Positions 8,553-16,434 of a stretch of DNA of 64,000 nucleotides are shown here, one piece after another. Position 1 is the stretch's first letter. Each line of letters begins with the position of its first letter. Source of the DNA: Bacteroidales bacterium (GTDB taxonomy: Bacteria; Bacteroidota; Bacteroidia; Bacteroidales; GCA-2748055); NCBI GenBank assembly GCA_029210585.1, contig JARGFP010000014.1, positions 1 to 64,000 of the forward strand. Direction: 5' to 3'. The position numbers and the translations under genes are program-made. Below the pieces are notes generated by a model. It saw only the letters and a list, made by a program, of their open reading frames with translations. It made no database searches and was not told the origin of the DNA.

Positions 8553-9938
8553 TTAATACAGGAAATTCAGGTTAATGTACAAACCGGTTTCCCCGTCCTG
8601 TTCCCTGGCTGCAAAACCATAATCCACGGTGACGATGAAGTTCTGGTTCAGGACAAAATGGATACCACCGCCATAACCGATGTGTGGTATTTCCTTCGCG
8701 TAGGGGTCAATTTGCGACCTGGCCCTGGCATCTAAGTCACTATTTTCATTATCGTATTTATCCAGAAATTCCTCAGTCCAGTCAAATTTCTGTGTCACCA
8801 TACCGGCATCCACAAACCCGGAGAGTGCAATGTAAAAATTCTGTTTCAGGAATTTGGTTTTCAGGATCTTGCCCCTGAGCTCGAAGTTCCCGTAGGCGAA
8901 ACCTTCACCAACGACCCGGTTGCGCCTGATGCCACGCACGGTTTTGGATCCGCCCACACCATCCGTGGTCAGTTTCGGTGCAGTATTGAACAGGTAGGGC
9001 ATCATATAGAAGGGCATCTCGCCAAAAAGCTTGCCCTGGTAAGAAACCCGGTAGGCAATATTCATCCAGTCGGGGACAATGGTAAAATACTGGCGGTGTG
9101 TGAAAATGAAGCGTCCGTACCCGTAATCTGTAGTACTCAGGAAAGAAGGCGCATAATGCAGCTGCATTTCCGTCCAGACGCCGCTGAATGGGTTCGGTTC
9201 ATTGTCGCGTGTATCGTAAACAAGTCCACCTTTCAGGAGCGTGTGGCCTCCCCCGTTCTGCTGGTCAGCCTTGATGATACCCCAGTCGATATAGTCTTCG
9301 TAGAGGCTGTTGTATGACAGCGAATCGCTCGCTTTATCTTCATTGAGTTTTTCAATATCCACCGCATCAATGGTATTTCCGTAATACCCTGCCCCGGCCA
9401 GCCAGCGGAATTTGTTCCCGATGATCTCCCCCTGGAAATCGGCCTTGACCCGCAGGAGCTGTCTTGAATGCCTGTAATAGAGCCTGTCGGAAAGATTGTC
9501 GTTTGGATTAAGATCGATTGCGAGATCGCTCAGTCCCAGGTCATATTTCGCCTGGTACCCATTGAACCCGTAGAAGTCGAGCGCCTGCTCGGTGAGCAGA
9601 CTTGCTTCGAAAAAGGACCGCACACCCGGTATCAGTTTATCGGTATCCCATGTGATCTGGTTGATCCCGCTACCCTTGGTTGTCCGCGACCATTCAAGAT
9701 ATACGGAATGGTCGTACATGGGATACCGTGAACCATCGCCGAAATGGTACAGGTTGACCAGTGCCCCGTACTTGAAGCCCACATCCGCATCATATGCAAC
9801 CACCGGAACGCCACCAAATGACCAGCCGGTTTTGACTTCTTCGGTCTTTTTTTCACTGGTGGTTCCGGCATCCTGGTCCTGTGCAGTAAGCGGAAGCAGC
9901 CATACCATGACAATTAACAGGGAAAGAGCTCTTTTCAT
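8553..9938 (-). CDS. Omp85/BamA-like outer-membrane beta-barrel protein
   Basis: A 461-residue protein with a signal peptide (ending near LPLTAQ) and a C-terminal 16-strand surface-antigen (Bac_surface_Ag) type barrel. The Omp85 hallmark (V/I)RG(F/Y/I) loop motif is seen as TVRGIRRNRVVGEGFAYGN. The protein ends in LYINLNFLY, an aromatic-terminated last strand suited to Bam recognition. No POTRA domains fit in the short N terminus, so this is not BamA itself but one of the POTRA-less Omp85-like proteins common in Bacteroidota. Cargo is unknown. Confidence 0.75.
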   Translation of the reverse strand: MKRALSLLIVMVWLLPLTAQDQDAGTTSEKKTEEVKTGWSFGGVPVVAYDADVGFKYGALVNLYHFGDGSRYPMYDHSVYLEWSRTTKGSGINQITWDTDKLIPGVRSFFEASLLTEQALDFYGFNGYQAKYDLGLSDLAIDLNPNDNLSDRLYYRHSRQLLRVKADFQGEIIGNKFRWLAGAGYYGNTIDAVDIEKLNEDKASDSLSYNSLYEDYIDWGIIKADQQNGGGHTLLKGGLVYDTRDNEPNPFSGVWTEMQLHYAPSFLSTTDYGYGRFIFTHRQYFTIVPDWMNIAYRVSYQGKLFGEMPFYMMPYLFNTAPKLTTDGVGGSKTVRGIRRNRVVGEGFAYGNFELRGKILKTKFLKQNFYIALSGFVDAGMVTQKFDWTEEFLDKYDNENSDLDARARSQIDPYAKEIPHIGYGGGIHFVLNQNFIVTVDYGFAAREQDGETGLYINLNFLY

Positions 9939-10119
9939 GCGTGTAGGTTTTAGTTGATCGTCACAATTTAGAAATAATTTTTACGCTGCAGCGCCGGAGT
10001 ATCCCATTTTTATTCAACACACCTCAAAATAGACTGTTTTACAACGTTGTTTAAAGGTTTTCGCGGCAGGCTGGTGTTATTTCCATGACAATTATTTACT
10101 TTTATTCTAAACTAACTAT
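9939..10119. promoter_or_regulatory. Divergent intergenic region with a small perfect palindrome
   Basis: This region separates the minus-strand barrel gene from the plus-strand EEP gene and must contain both promoters. ACAACGTTGT at 10041-10050 is a perfect 10-bp palindrome, a possible operator. TACTTTTA at 10097-10104 is a near match to a -7 element for the rightward gene. Regulation is inference only. Confidence 0.3.
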
Positions 10120-11163
10120 ATGAAAGTCTTAAAATACCTCCTCCGGACCCTGGTTGCACTCGTTGTACTGTTTCTTGCTTTCCTGCTCTATGCCACCATC
10201 GACAATTATAACCCGGACCCTGTCGAAACGATAGATACTGCTGAAAACGCAGATGTAATTACAGACTCCACCTTCAGCATAGTGACCTGGAACCTGGGCT
10301 ACGCCGGGCTTGACAGCACGATGGACTTTTTTTATGATGGCGGGGAAAAGGTACGCCCGGAAAAAGAGGAGGTTATGCGCAACATACGGCAAATCATGGT
10401 GCAGCTGGAAACCTACCGGGATCATGATTTCATTTTGTTGCAGGAGGTTGACAAGCGGTCGAAAAGAAGTTACAGGAACAACCAGTACCTGATGATTTCC
10501 GCGCTGTTCAACGACTATCATACTGCCTTCGGTAAAAATTACGACGTGGATTTTGTGCCGCTTCCGCCGACCGAACCCATGGGGAAGGTGTTATCGGGAC
10601 TCCAGACCCTGTCGGCCTACACACCGGCAACAGTGACGCGCCGCAGTTTCCCGGGGAATTACAGCTGGCCCATGAGTGTATTCATGCTCGACAGGTGTTT
10701 CCTGGTGAACAGGCATCCCTTGCCAGGGGGGAACGAACTGGTCGTCATCAACACGCATAATTCAGCATACGACGACGGGACCCTGCGGCAGCAGCAGATG
10801 GACTACCTGAAAGCGTTTCTGCTGGAGGAAGTTGCAGCTGGTAATGACGTGGTGGCAGGAGGTGACTGGAACCAGTGCCCGGCAGGGTTTGAACCGGAAT
10901 TTGCTGTTGACCGGTTCGATACCGAAGACCTGATCTATATTGAGGCGGACTACCCTGCACCTGACTGGACCTGGGCCTACGATCCTGCAACGCCCACCAA
11001 CAGGCGAGTGATGCATCCTTACACCCGGGGAGATTCACCCACTACAGTGATCGATTACTTCCTGCTTTCGCCCAATGTTGAATTGCTCAGCGTGGAGGGT
11101 GAATACCTGGAATTTGCCTGGTCGGATCACCAACCCGTGATCATGCATTTCAAACTTAAATAA
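10120..11163 (+). CDS. Endonuclease/exonuclease/phosphatase family hydrolase, membrane anchored
   Basis: A 347-residue EEP-fold protein with an N-terminal hydrophobic anchor (residues about 5-28). Family motifs appear in order: TWNLGYAG, the metal-binding Glu in LLQEVD, NTHNSAYDDG, GGDWNQ with the Asp/Asn pair, and the terminal WSDHQPV with the catalytic His. Members hydrolyse phosphodiesters in nucleic acids, sphingomyelin or inositol phosphates. The periplasmic location suggested by the anchor favours a lipid or small phosphodiester, but the substrate cannot be called. It is 18 bp ahead of the acylase gene and likely cotranscribed. Confidence 0.8.
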   Translation: MKVLKYLLRTLVALVVLFLAFLLYATIDNYNPDPVETIDTAENADVITDSTFSIVTWNLGYAGLDSTMDFFYDGGEKVRPEKEEVMRNIRQIMVQLETYRDHDFILLQEVDKRSKRSYRNNQYLMISALFNDYHTAFGKNYDVDFVPLPPTEPMGKVLSGLQTLSAYTPATVTRRSFPGNYSWPMSVFMLDRCFLVNRHPLPGGNELVVINTHNSAYDDGTLRQQQMDYLKAFLLEEVAAGNDVVAGGDWNQCPAGFEPEFAVDRFDTEDLIYIEADYPAPDWTWAYDPATPTNRRVMHPYTRGDSPTTVIDYFLLSPNVELLSVEGEYLEFAWSDHQPVIMHFKLK

Positions 11164-11181
11164 TCTCCAAAACAACACCTT

Positions 11182-13584
11182 ATGAAAACCTTTCGCCGTA
11201 TCACTCTGGCCGTCATTGCAATCCTAATGGTCGTGCTTGCAGCAGGCTGGCTCTTTATTAACCATCTTCAACACAGGGCAGTCCCTGATTATGCTGCATC
11301 GGTGGACCTGGAAAACCTGGTGGATGAGGTGACGGTGATCCGGGACTCCCTTGCCATTCCGCATATTTATGCAAAAAATGCCGAAGACCTCTACCGGGTG
11401 GTGGGATATGTGACTGCGCAGGACCGGCTCTGGCAGATGGACCTGATGCGCAGGATCACCACCGGGCAGTTGTCTGAGATATTCGGCGAAGACATGCTGG
11501 GTACTGACCAGTTGTTCAGGGCATTCGACTTTTCGGGAAAATCTGCCCGCGTACTGGATACCACCGATCCGGGGATCATCAAATGCCTTGAGGCATATTC
11601 CGATGGCGTAAACCAGTTCATTCAGCAACACCAGAAAAAGCTCTCCTTCGAATTTGCATTGCTCGGGTACAAGCCTGAACCCTGGACACCGGTCCATACC
11701 ACCAACCTGATCGGATACATGGCGTGGGACCTTACCTCCGGGTGGTCATCGGATATGGCCATGTACAAGATCGCGCAGGTGGTGGACGACACGCTGTTGC
11801 AGGAACTGTTTCCATGGGAGGATGATTTCAAGACGAGGTACGTGTTTCCCGAATATATGGAGGAACACCCGGAACTGGTGATGAATACAACCATTGAACA
11901 GGCGCAGAAGGTGATCGACAAGCTGGGAATCCAGGTATTCGAAGCGTCGAATAACTGGGCTGTTTCGGGGGAACGGAGCGAAACAGGGATGCCGCTGCTC
12001 GCCAATGACATGCACCTGGGATTCATGTCACCCGGCATCTGGTACCAGATGCACCAGGTGATCGAAGGTGAACTGGATGTGACCGGTGTGGTGCTCCCGG
12101 GACAACCTTATGTGATCTGCGGCCACAACCAGGACATTGCGTGGGGGATGACCAACCTTACGGTAGACAACCTCGATTTCTACCTGGAAACCATCAATCC
12201 GCAGGATTCCAACCAGTATAAGCTGAATGGCAAATGGGAGGAGCTGCGCATTGTTGAGGAAAAGATCAGCGTTAAGGGACAGAAGGAGCCGGTGACCAGG
12301 ATCAATAAATTCACGCACCGTGGTCCCGTGGTCAGCACCTTTAAAGATGTGAAGGACAAAACCATATCGGCCCGCTGGATCGGGACCGATTACAGCAACG
12401 AACTCAGGTCGGTACACCTGTTCAACCGAGCCTCCAACTGGGAGGAATTCAGGGATGCCGCAACAACCTTCATTGCTGTGAGTCAGAATATCGTGTATGC
12501 CGACAAGCAGGGAAATATCGGGCTGCAGGCGGCAGGCGGCGTGCCCATCAGGGAAGGCGACCACGTGATGGTCTACCCGGGAGACACGACAAAATATGAC
12601 TGGGGTGAACATGACAGGGTACCCTTTGAAAACCTTCCCTATACCTACAACCCGGAAAGCGGGATGGTATCATCGGCCAACAACAGGACTGTTTCTGAGG
12701 ACTATCCCTATTATATCGGTACATGGTTTGCACTTCCGAACCGGATCGACCGGATCAGGGAGATGCTGGAAGAGAAAGAGCTGCATTCGGTGGCCAGCTT
12801 CCGGGAGATGCACTCCGACCAGTTATCGGCTTTTGCAAGAAGGTTGACGCCTGTCTACCTGGACGTACTCACCGGGAATGTCGAAGGTGTTGCTGAAGCT
12901 GCACTGGCAGAACTGCGCAACTGGGAATACCACATGGATCCGGCCCTGTCGGCACCGTTGATTTATGAACAGGTGTTTGCTGAGGTGATCAGGGTCGTCT
13001 ATGAAGACGAACTCGGCGATGTGTTCCCGCAGCTCATGGACAACAACATCATCGCACGGTTTCATATTTACGAACTTGCCATTTCACTGGAATCGGCGTG
13101 GTGTGATGACATTGGCACGACCGACCGGGTTGAAACGTTCAGCGATAACATAAAAAAGGCATATGGTGCTGCAATTGATACGCTCGTGGCCTGGGCCGGG
13201 GAAGATGTGATGCAGTGGAGGTACGGGGACATCCATACCCTCACCATCGAGCACCCCATGGGTGGCGTAGGAATCGTTCAGAAACTGTTTGACCCGAACC
13301 TGGGACCTTATACGGTGGGCGGCAGTTTTCACACCGTTGCCCCCTACAGTTACCCGGTGGGAACCAACTACAACGTGACGCACGGTGCCTCGCAGCGGCA
13401 TGTATATGACCTGGCAGACTGGGACCGGTCAAAGACCGTGATCCCGACCGGTACTTCGGGGGTTCCGGCCTCGCCCTATTACGGCAACCAGGCGGAGATG
13501 TATATAGACTTCAAATACCACGACGATCATTTCAGCAGGGAGGCAGTGGAAGCAAATATGAAATACAAGGCTGTTTTTAGATAA
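11182..13584 (+). CDS. Penicillin acylase-family N-terminal-nucleophile amidase
   Basis: An 800-residue Ntn hydrolase precursor with an N-terminal membrane or signal segment (residues 6-27). Autoproteolysis is expected before Ser256 in ASNNWAVSG, making an alpha chain of about 230 residues and a beta chain of 545. The following PLLANDMHLG and later NRTV and GASQRHVYDL segments are typical of the family. Substrates range over beta-lactams, acyl-homoserine lactones and N-acyl amino compounds; this sequence does not discriminate. It probably forms an operon with the preceding EEP gene. Confidence 0.88.
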   Translation: MKTFRRITLAVIAILMVVLAAGWLFINHLQHRAVPDYAASVDLENLVDEVTVIRDSLAIPHIYAKNAEDLYRVVGYVTAQDRLWQMDLMRRITTGQLSEIFGEDMLGTDQLFRAFDFSGKSARVLDTTDPGIIKCLEAYSDGVNQFIQQHQKKLSFEFALLGYKPEPWTPVHTTNLIGYMAWDLTSGWSSDMAMYKIAQVVDDTLLQELFPWEDDFKTRYVFPEYMEEHPELVMNTTIEQAQKVIDKLGIQVFEASNNWAVSGERSETGMPLLANDMHLGFMSPGIWYQMHQVIEGELDVTGVVLPGQPYVICGHNQDIAWGMTNLTVDNLDFYLETINPQDSNQYKLNGKWEELRIVEEKISVKGQKEPVTRINKFTHRGPVVSTFKDVKDKTISARWIGTDYSNELRSVHLFNRASNWEEFRDAATTFIAVSQNIVYADKQGNIGLQAAGGVPIREGDHVMVYPGDTTKYDWGEHDRVPFENLPYTYNPESGMVSSANNRTVSEDYPYYIGTWFALPNRIDRIREMLEEKELHSVASFREMHSDQLSAFARRLTPVYLDVLTGNVEGVAEAALAELRNWEYHMDPALSAPLIYEQVFAEVIRVVYEDELGDVFPQLMDNNIIARFHIYELAISLESAWCDDIGTTDRVETFSDNIKKAYGAAIDTLVAWAGEDVMQWRYGDIHTLTIEHPMGGVGIVQKLFDPNLGPYTVGGSFHTVAPYSYPVGTNYNVTHGASQRHVYDLADWDRSKTVIPTGTSGVPASPYYGNQAEMYIDFKYHDDHFSREAVEANMKYKAVFR

Positions 13585-13606
13585 AAAACGGTACTTTTAT
13601 AGGGGT

Positions 13607-13625
13607 CATGGTAGTGATTACCATG
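13607..13625 (+). other. Small hairpin downstream of the acylase gene
   Basis: CATGGTA (13607-13613) and TACCATG (13619-13625) form a 7-bp stem with a 5-base loop. No T run follows, so it may be a weak terminator, a 3' processing stem or an operator for the next small gene. Confidence 0.35.
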
Positions 13626-13661
13626 GATTAACCCTCAAGTAAAGCTAAAACCCTGAACCAA

Positions 13662-13979
13662 ATGAACAAGAAAAGAGTAAAAAGAATTGGCGTAGCGCAG
13701 ACCTCCCTGGTTGCCGGAATTGTAATGTTCTTCATTTCATTGATATTTGTAATTCCGGTGGGCCTTTTCATGGGTGTAGTGGGAGCTGCTAAAGGCGCCC
13801 AAATGCCTGGCCTCCCGTTCACGGGAGTTGCATTTCTGATATTCATACCTTTCTTATATGCAATTATGGGATTTATCACAACTGCAATAAGTTGCCTGGT
13901 ATACAATATGGTGGCTAAGTGGACAGGTGGCGTTGAAATTGAAATTGAACTGGCAGATAATAATCCAAATGCTGGATAA
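13662..13979 (+). CDS. Small two-helix membrane protein
   Basis: A 105-residue protein with a basic N terminus (MNKKRVKRIG) and two long hydrophobic segments (about 15-40 and 53-80), then a short acidic tail (GGVEIEIELADN). It resembles the small DUF3566-type integral membrane proteins common in Bacteroidota, whose function is unknown. It stands alone between the acylase and glucokinase genes. Confidence 0.7.
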   Translation: MNKKRVKRIGVAQTSLVAGIVMFFISLIFVIPVGLFMGVVGAAKGAQMPGLPFTGVAFLIFIPFLYAIMGFITTAISCLVYNMVAKWTGGVEIEIELADNNPNAG

Positions 13980-14102
13980 GAAATTGACTCCGGCATGCGT
14001 TATGCTCCAGGGCTATGAGAAGATTCCGCTAAACGTTGTGATTTCAGACCAGTTGATGAACTTTGAATTGAACTATTTTTATTTATAACAAATTTTAGAA
14101 TT

Positions 14103-14876
14103 GTGAAACTAAAGAAAGTACTTGGAATTGACATTGGCGGCTCCGGCGTAAAGGGAGCCATTGTGCATACAAAGGAAGGAAAACTAAAAACCAAGCGATA
14201 CAGGATCCCAACCCCGCAGCCGGCCACTCCTGAAGCTGTTGCGGATGTGATCAAAAAGATCGTTGATCACTTCAAATGGGAAGGCCATGTCGGGGTAGGC
14301 TTTCCGGGTGTGATCCAGCAGGGATTTGCACGTACGGCTGCGAATCTGGACGACAGCTGGATTGATGTGAACCTGAATGAGCTGTTCAGCAAAAAGACCG
14401 GTTGTGAAGTACACGTAGTGAATGATGCCGATGCCGCCGGGATGGCTGAAATGAAATTCGGATCCGGGAAAGGATTCAAGGGGGTTGCATTGCTGGTAAC
14501 CGTGGGAACCGGTCTGGGTACCGTGATATTCACCAACGGAAGGCTCCTTCCGAACATGGAAATGGGACACATCCTGCTGCATGGGGCGGATGCTGAAGAA
14601 TATGCCTCGGATGCTGCACGGAAGGCCGATGACCTGAGCTGGGAAGATTGGGCCGGCAGGTTCAATGAGTACCTCCACCGGATGGAAGAACTGCTCTGGC
14701 CGGATATGATCATTATCGGCGGGGGAGCCAGCAAGAAGGATGACAAATTCATTCAGCATCTCGATACCAAAGCAAAAGTTGTTCCTGCTACTTTACTGAA
14801 TGAGGCCGGAATCATCGGTGCTGCACTTACCAGCAAGTATTATCATAAGCTGGAGAAAAAGTCGGGGGAAAAGTGA
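14103..14876 (+). CDS. ppgK: ROK-family glucokinase, polyphosphate glucokinase-like
   Basis: A 257-residue cytoplasmic sugar kinase starting at GTG. The phosphate-1 loop is [12 protein letters not shown], followed by [11 protein letters not shown] and the substrate region [21 protein letters not shown] contains the catalytic Asp, and [10 protein letters not shown] is the nucleotide loop. This motif set matches the actinobacterial polyphosphate/ATP glucokinase PpgK closely. The family ROK zinc motif CxCGxxGC is absent, as in PpgK. It likely phosphorylates glucose from polyphosphate and/or ATP; donor preference cannot be read from sequence. Confidence 0.8.
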   Translation: MKLKKVLGIDIGGSGVKGAIVHTKEGKLKTKRYRIPTPQPATPEAVADVIKKIVDHFKWEGHVGVGFPGVIQQGFARTAANLDDSWIDVNLNELFSKKTGCEVHVVNDADAAGMAEMKFGSGKGFKGVALLVTVGTGLGTVIFTNGRLLPNMEMGHILLHGADAEEYASDAARKADDLSWEDWAGRFNEYLHRMEELLWPDMIIIGGGASKKDDKFIQHLDTKAKVVPATLLNEAGIIGAALTSKYYHKLEKKSGEK

Positions 14877-14887
14877 ACCTACCCCAT

Positions 14888-15160
14888 TCAACAGTAAGTG
14901 TAGTCAAGGTCAGGGTTCGTTAAATCAATAACCATGTTGGCAGAAAGATTCATTTTCACATCTGCATCTTGTTGCTGATATACATCCCACCAATTGGTTG
15001 ATCTGTTAGCGGAAGATCCCCCAGCTCCCGAATTAAAGTTCATTGATTCCGCTACCTCTCTTTTGCCATACATAACATTTCAAGTAGCAGGTGTATCCCG
15101 AAGAATCTTTATATTTCAGGGGGTTGTTCAGAACATAGGTGTAAGGGTAAACCCCGGGGA
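14888..15160 (-). pseudogene. Degraded C-terminal fragment of an Rhs-repeat protein
   Basis: Read on the minus strand, bases from about 15160 to 15088 encode YTYVLNNPLKYKDSSGYT, a variant of the Rhs core ending YVLNNPLxYxDPSG. The frame then shifts, and the other frame (from 15073) continues with 61 residues rich in Asn, Ser and Gly ending at 14888, which could be the variable tip. The upstream Rhs core is missing: 15161-15417 contains only short unlikely frames. This looks like the stub of a lost or truncated polymorphic-toxin-type gene. No immunity gene is recognisable nearby. Confidence 0.55.
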
Positions 15161-15417
15161 GGATTCCGGATGAGGATTTTTCAATGAGGGGTTCAGGTCT
15201 GTCATCAGGACAATGTTATTAGCCCTAAGGTAGTGATTTGTTCTTTTCATCTGAAGGCCTTTTCTCAATTGAAAAAGAAAAAGCAATATGCTGCATGAGC
15301 GGTGGCACAAAAAGCAGGACATAAAAAATTGTAGAAGGGAAGGCGAGCGGAGAGGCAAAAAATACCATGCAAGCTTTAAGGGATGAAAAGCGGGGATTTT
15401 TTGCCCTGTGGAATGGG

Positions 15418-15972
15418 TTATTCTTTCGGCTTTTTAAATTCTATCTTCGGCCGGTTCTTAAATTCCTGTTCTTCTTGCTTTGCTTTTTCAAATTGCTTCA
15501 GATACTCGAAAATCAATATAAATTTGTTCTCGTGGTCGGATAACTGATTTTTGATTTTCTCAAGCTCTGCAAATAATTCCTGATGGGTTGTCAGTATTTC
15601 CCGCATTTTATTGAAAATACGAACTAATTGTATGTTCACTTGTATCGCACGTTGGGTGTTTAGCACACTTGCTAGCATCAAAATACCGTGTTCGGTAAAA
15701 ACAAACGGGGCAATACGCAAGCCCATGATTTCTTTGCTTGTCTTTCCAAATTGTTGCCGGAAGGCTTCTAATTCTTCTTTTGTAAACTCAAACATAAAAT
15801 CCTCCGGGAACCGTTCTATATTGCGCCTTACCTGCTCTTTAAGCCTTCTAGTCTCTACACCGTAAAATTGGGCAAGGTCCCGGTCAAGTATTACTTTTTT
15901 GCCCCTTATCAGATATATTTTGGAGATTATTGTTTCTTCCGGTAACATCAAGGGATTTTCCGCTTTGCTCAT
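15418..15972 (-). CDS. ORF6N-domain protein (KilA-N-related DNA-binding regulator)
   Basis: A 184-residue protein with an N-terminal ORF6N domain: IYLIRGKKVILDRDLAQFYGV, then LKEQVRRNIERFPEDFMFEF and the family segment FTEHGILMLASVLN. A coiled-coil C terminus (HQELFAELEKIKNQL onward) and a Lys/Glu tail follow. The ATG at 15972 is preferred over an upstream in-frame start because the domain begins there. ORF6N proteins derive from phage antirepressor-like regulators and are widespread as orphan genes in Bacteroidota; targets are unknown. It sits beside the Rhs remnant, a hint of former mobile DNA. Confidence 0.85.
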   Translation of the reverse strand: MSKAENPLMLPEETIISKIYLIRGKKVILDRDLAQFYGVETRRLKEQVRRNIERFPEDFMFEFTKEELEAFRQQFGKTSKEIMGLRIAPFVFTEHGILMLASVLNTQRAIQVNIQLVRIFNKMREILTTHQELFAELEKIKNQLSDHENKFILIFEYLKQFEKAKQEEQEFKNRPKIEFKKPKE

Positions 15973-16010
15973 AGCTACTTGTTTTAACGTTTCAAAAATT
16001 AAGAATACAA

Positions 16011-16039
16011 ATTGGGTGTCGCAAATTGCGATACCCAAT
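16011..16039. promoter_or_regulatory. 29-bp palindrome upstream of the ORF6N gene
   Basis: ATTGGGTGTCGCAA (16011-16024) and TTGCGATACCCAAT (16026-16039) are reverse complements with one mismatch, around a central A. The palindrome lies 39-67 bp upstream of the ORF6N start, where a promoter or operator is expected. It could be an autoregulatory site or the trace of a mobile repeat. Confidence 0.5.
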
Positions 16040-16360
16040 TTCATTTCAACGGATGGAACATAAACATCTCGTCTTATTTTTACCAATCCTTTCTTTAGGT
16101 TAATGTGTCCAGGCTCATAAAAATAGATTTCTTCCCGCTCTATCGCTTGGTATACCACAAGACATATCAACACCTGTCTGTTTATATGTCAGGTTTAACG
16201 CCAACTTCTGTGAATTAAGTGAAATTAATGTCTTCTCAGGTATCATTGGCGGTGAATAGCTTCTGGCAGCCCGTGGCTATGGACAGCGTTTCGTGGTTGC
16301 CCGACCTGCATGGAACTTGCGCTTCAAAAGTACATAACATGTGGGCACATCAATATGAAA
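16040..16360. other. Intergenic region with no recognised gene
   Basis: About 320 bp between the ORF6N upstream palindrome and the terminator of the von Willebrand gene. Short frames on both strands show no family features. An in-frame extension of the ORF6N frame runs through part of it but lacks conservation that I can recognise. Confidence 0.4.
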
Positions 16361-16383
16361 GAGGTCCCTGTTGCAGGAACCTC
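16361..16383 (-). terminator. Probable terminator of the von Willebrand A gene
   Basis: GAGGTCCCTG (16361-16370) pairs with CAGGAACCTC (16374-16383) with one mismatch and a 3-base loop. On the minus strand the stem is followed by TTTC. It lies about 50 bp beyond the stop of the minus-strand VWA gene. Confidence 0.5.
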
Positions 16384-16434
16384 TCTCTGAATTATATATT
16401 GTGAATCTTTGGAAATATTGAAACTTCAAGCTGC

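Noticed and set aside
15128-15358. 76-residue minus-strand frame beside the Rhs stub
   Set aside because: Its composition is Leu/Ser/Cys-rich without a family match, and it overlaps the decayed Rhs region in a different frame.
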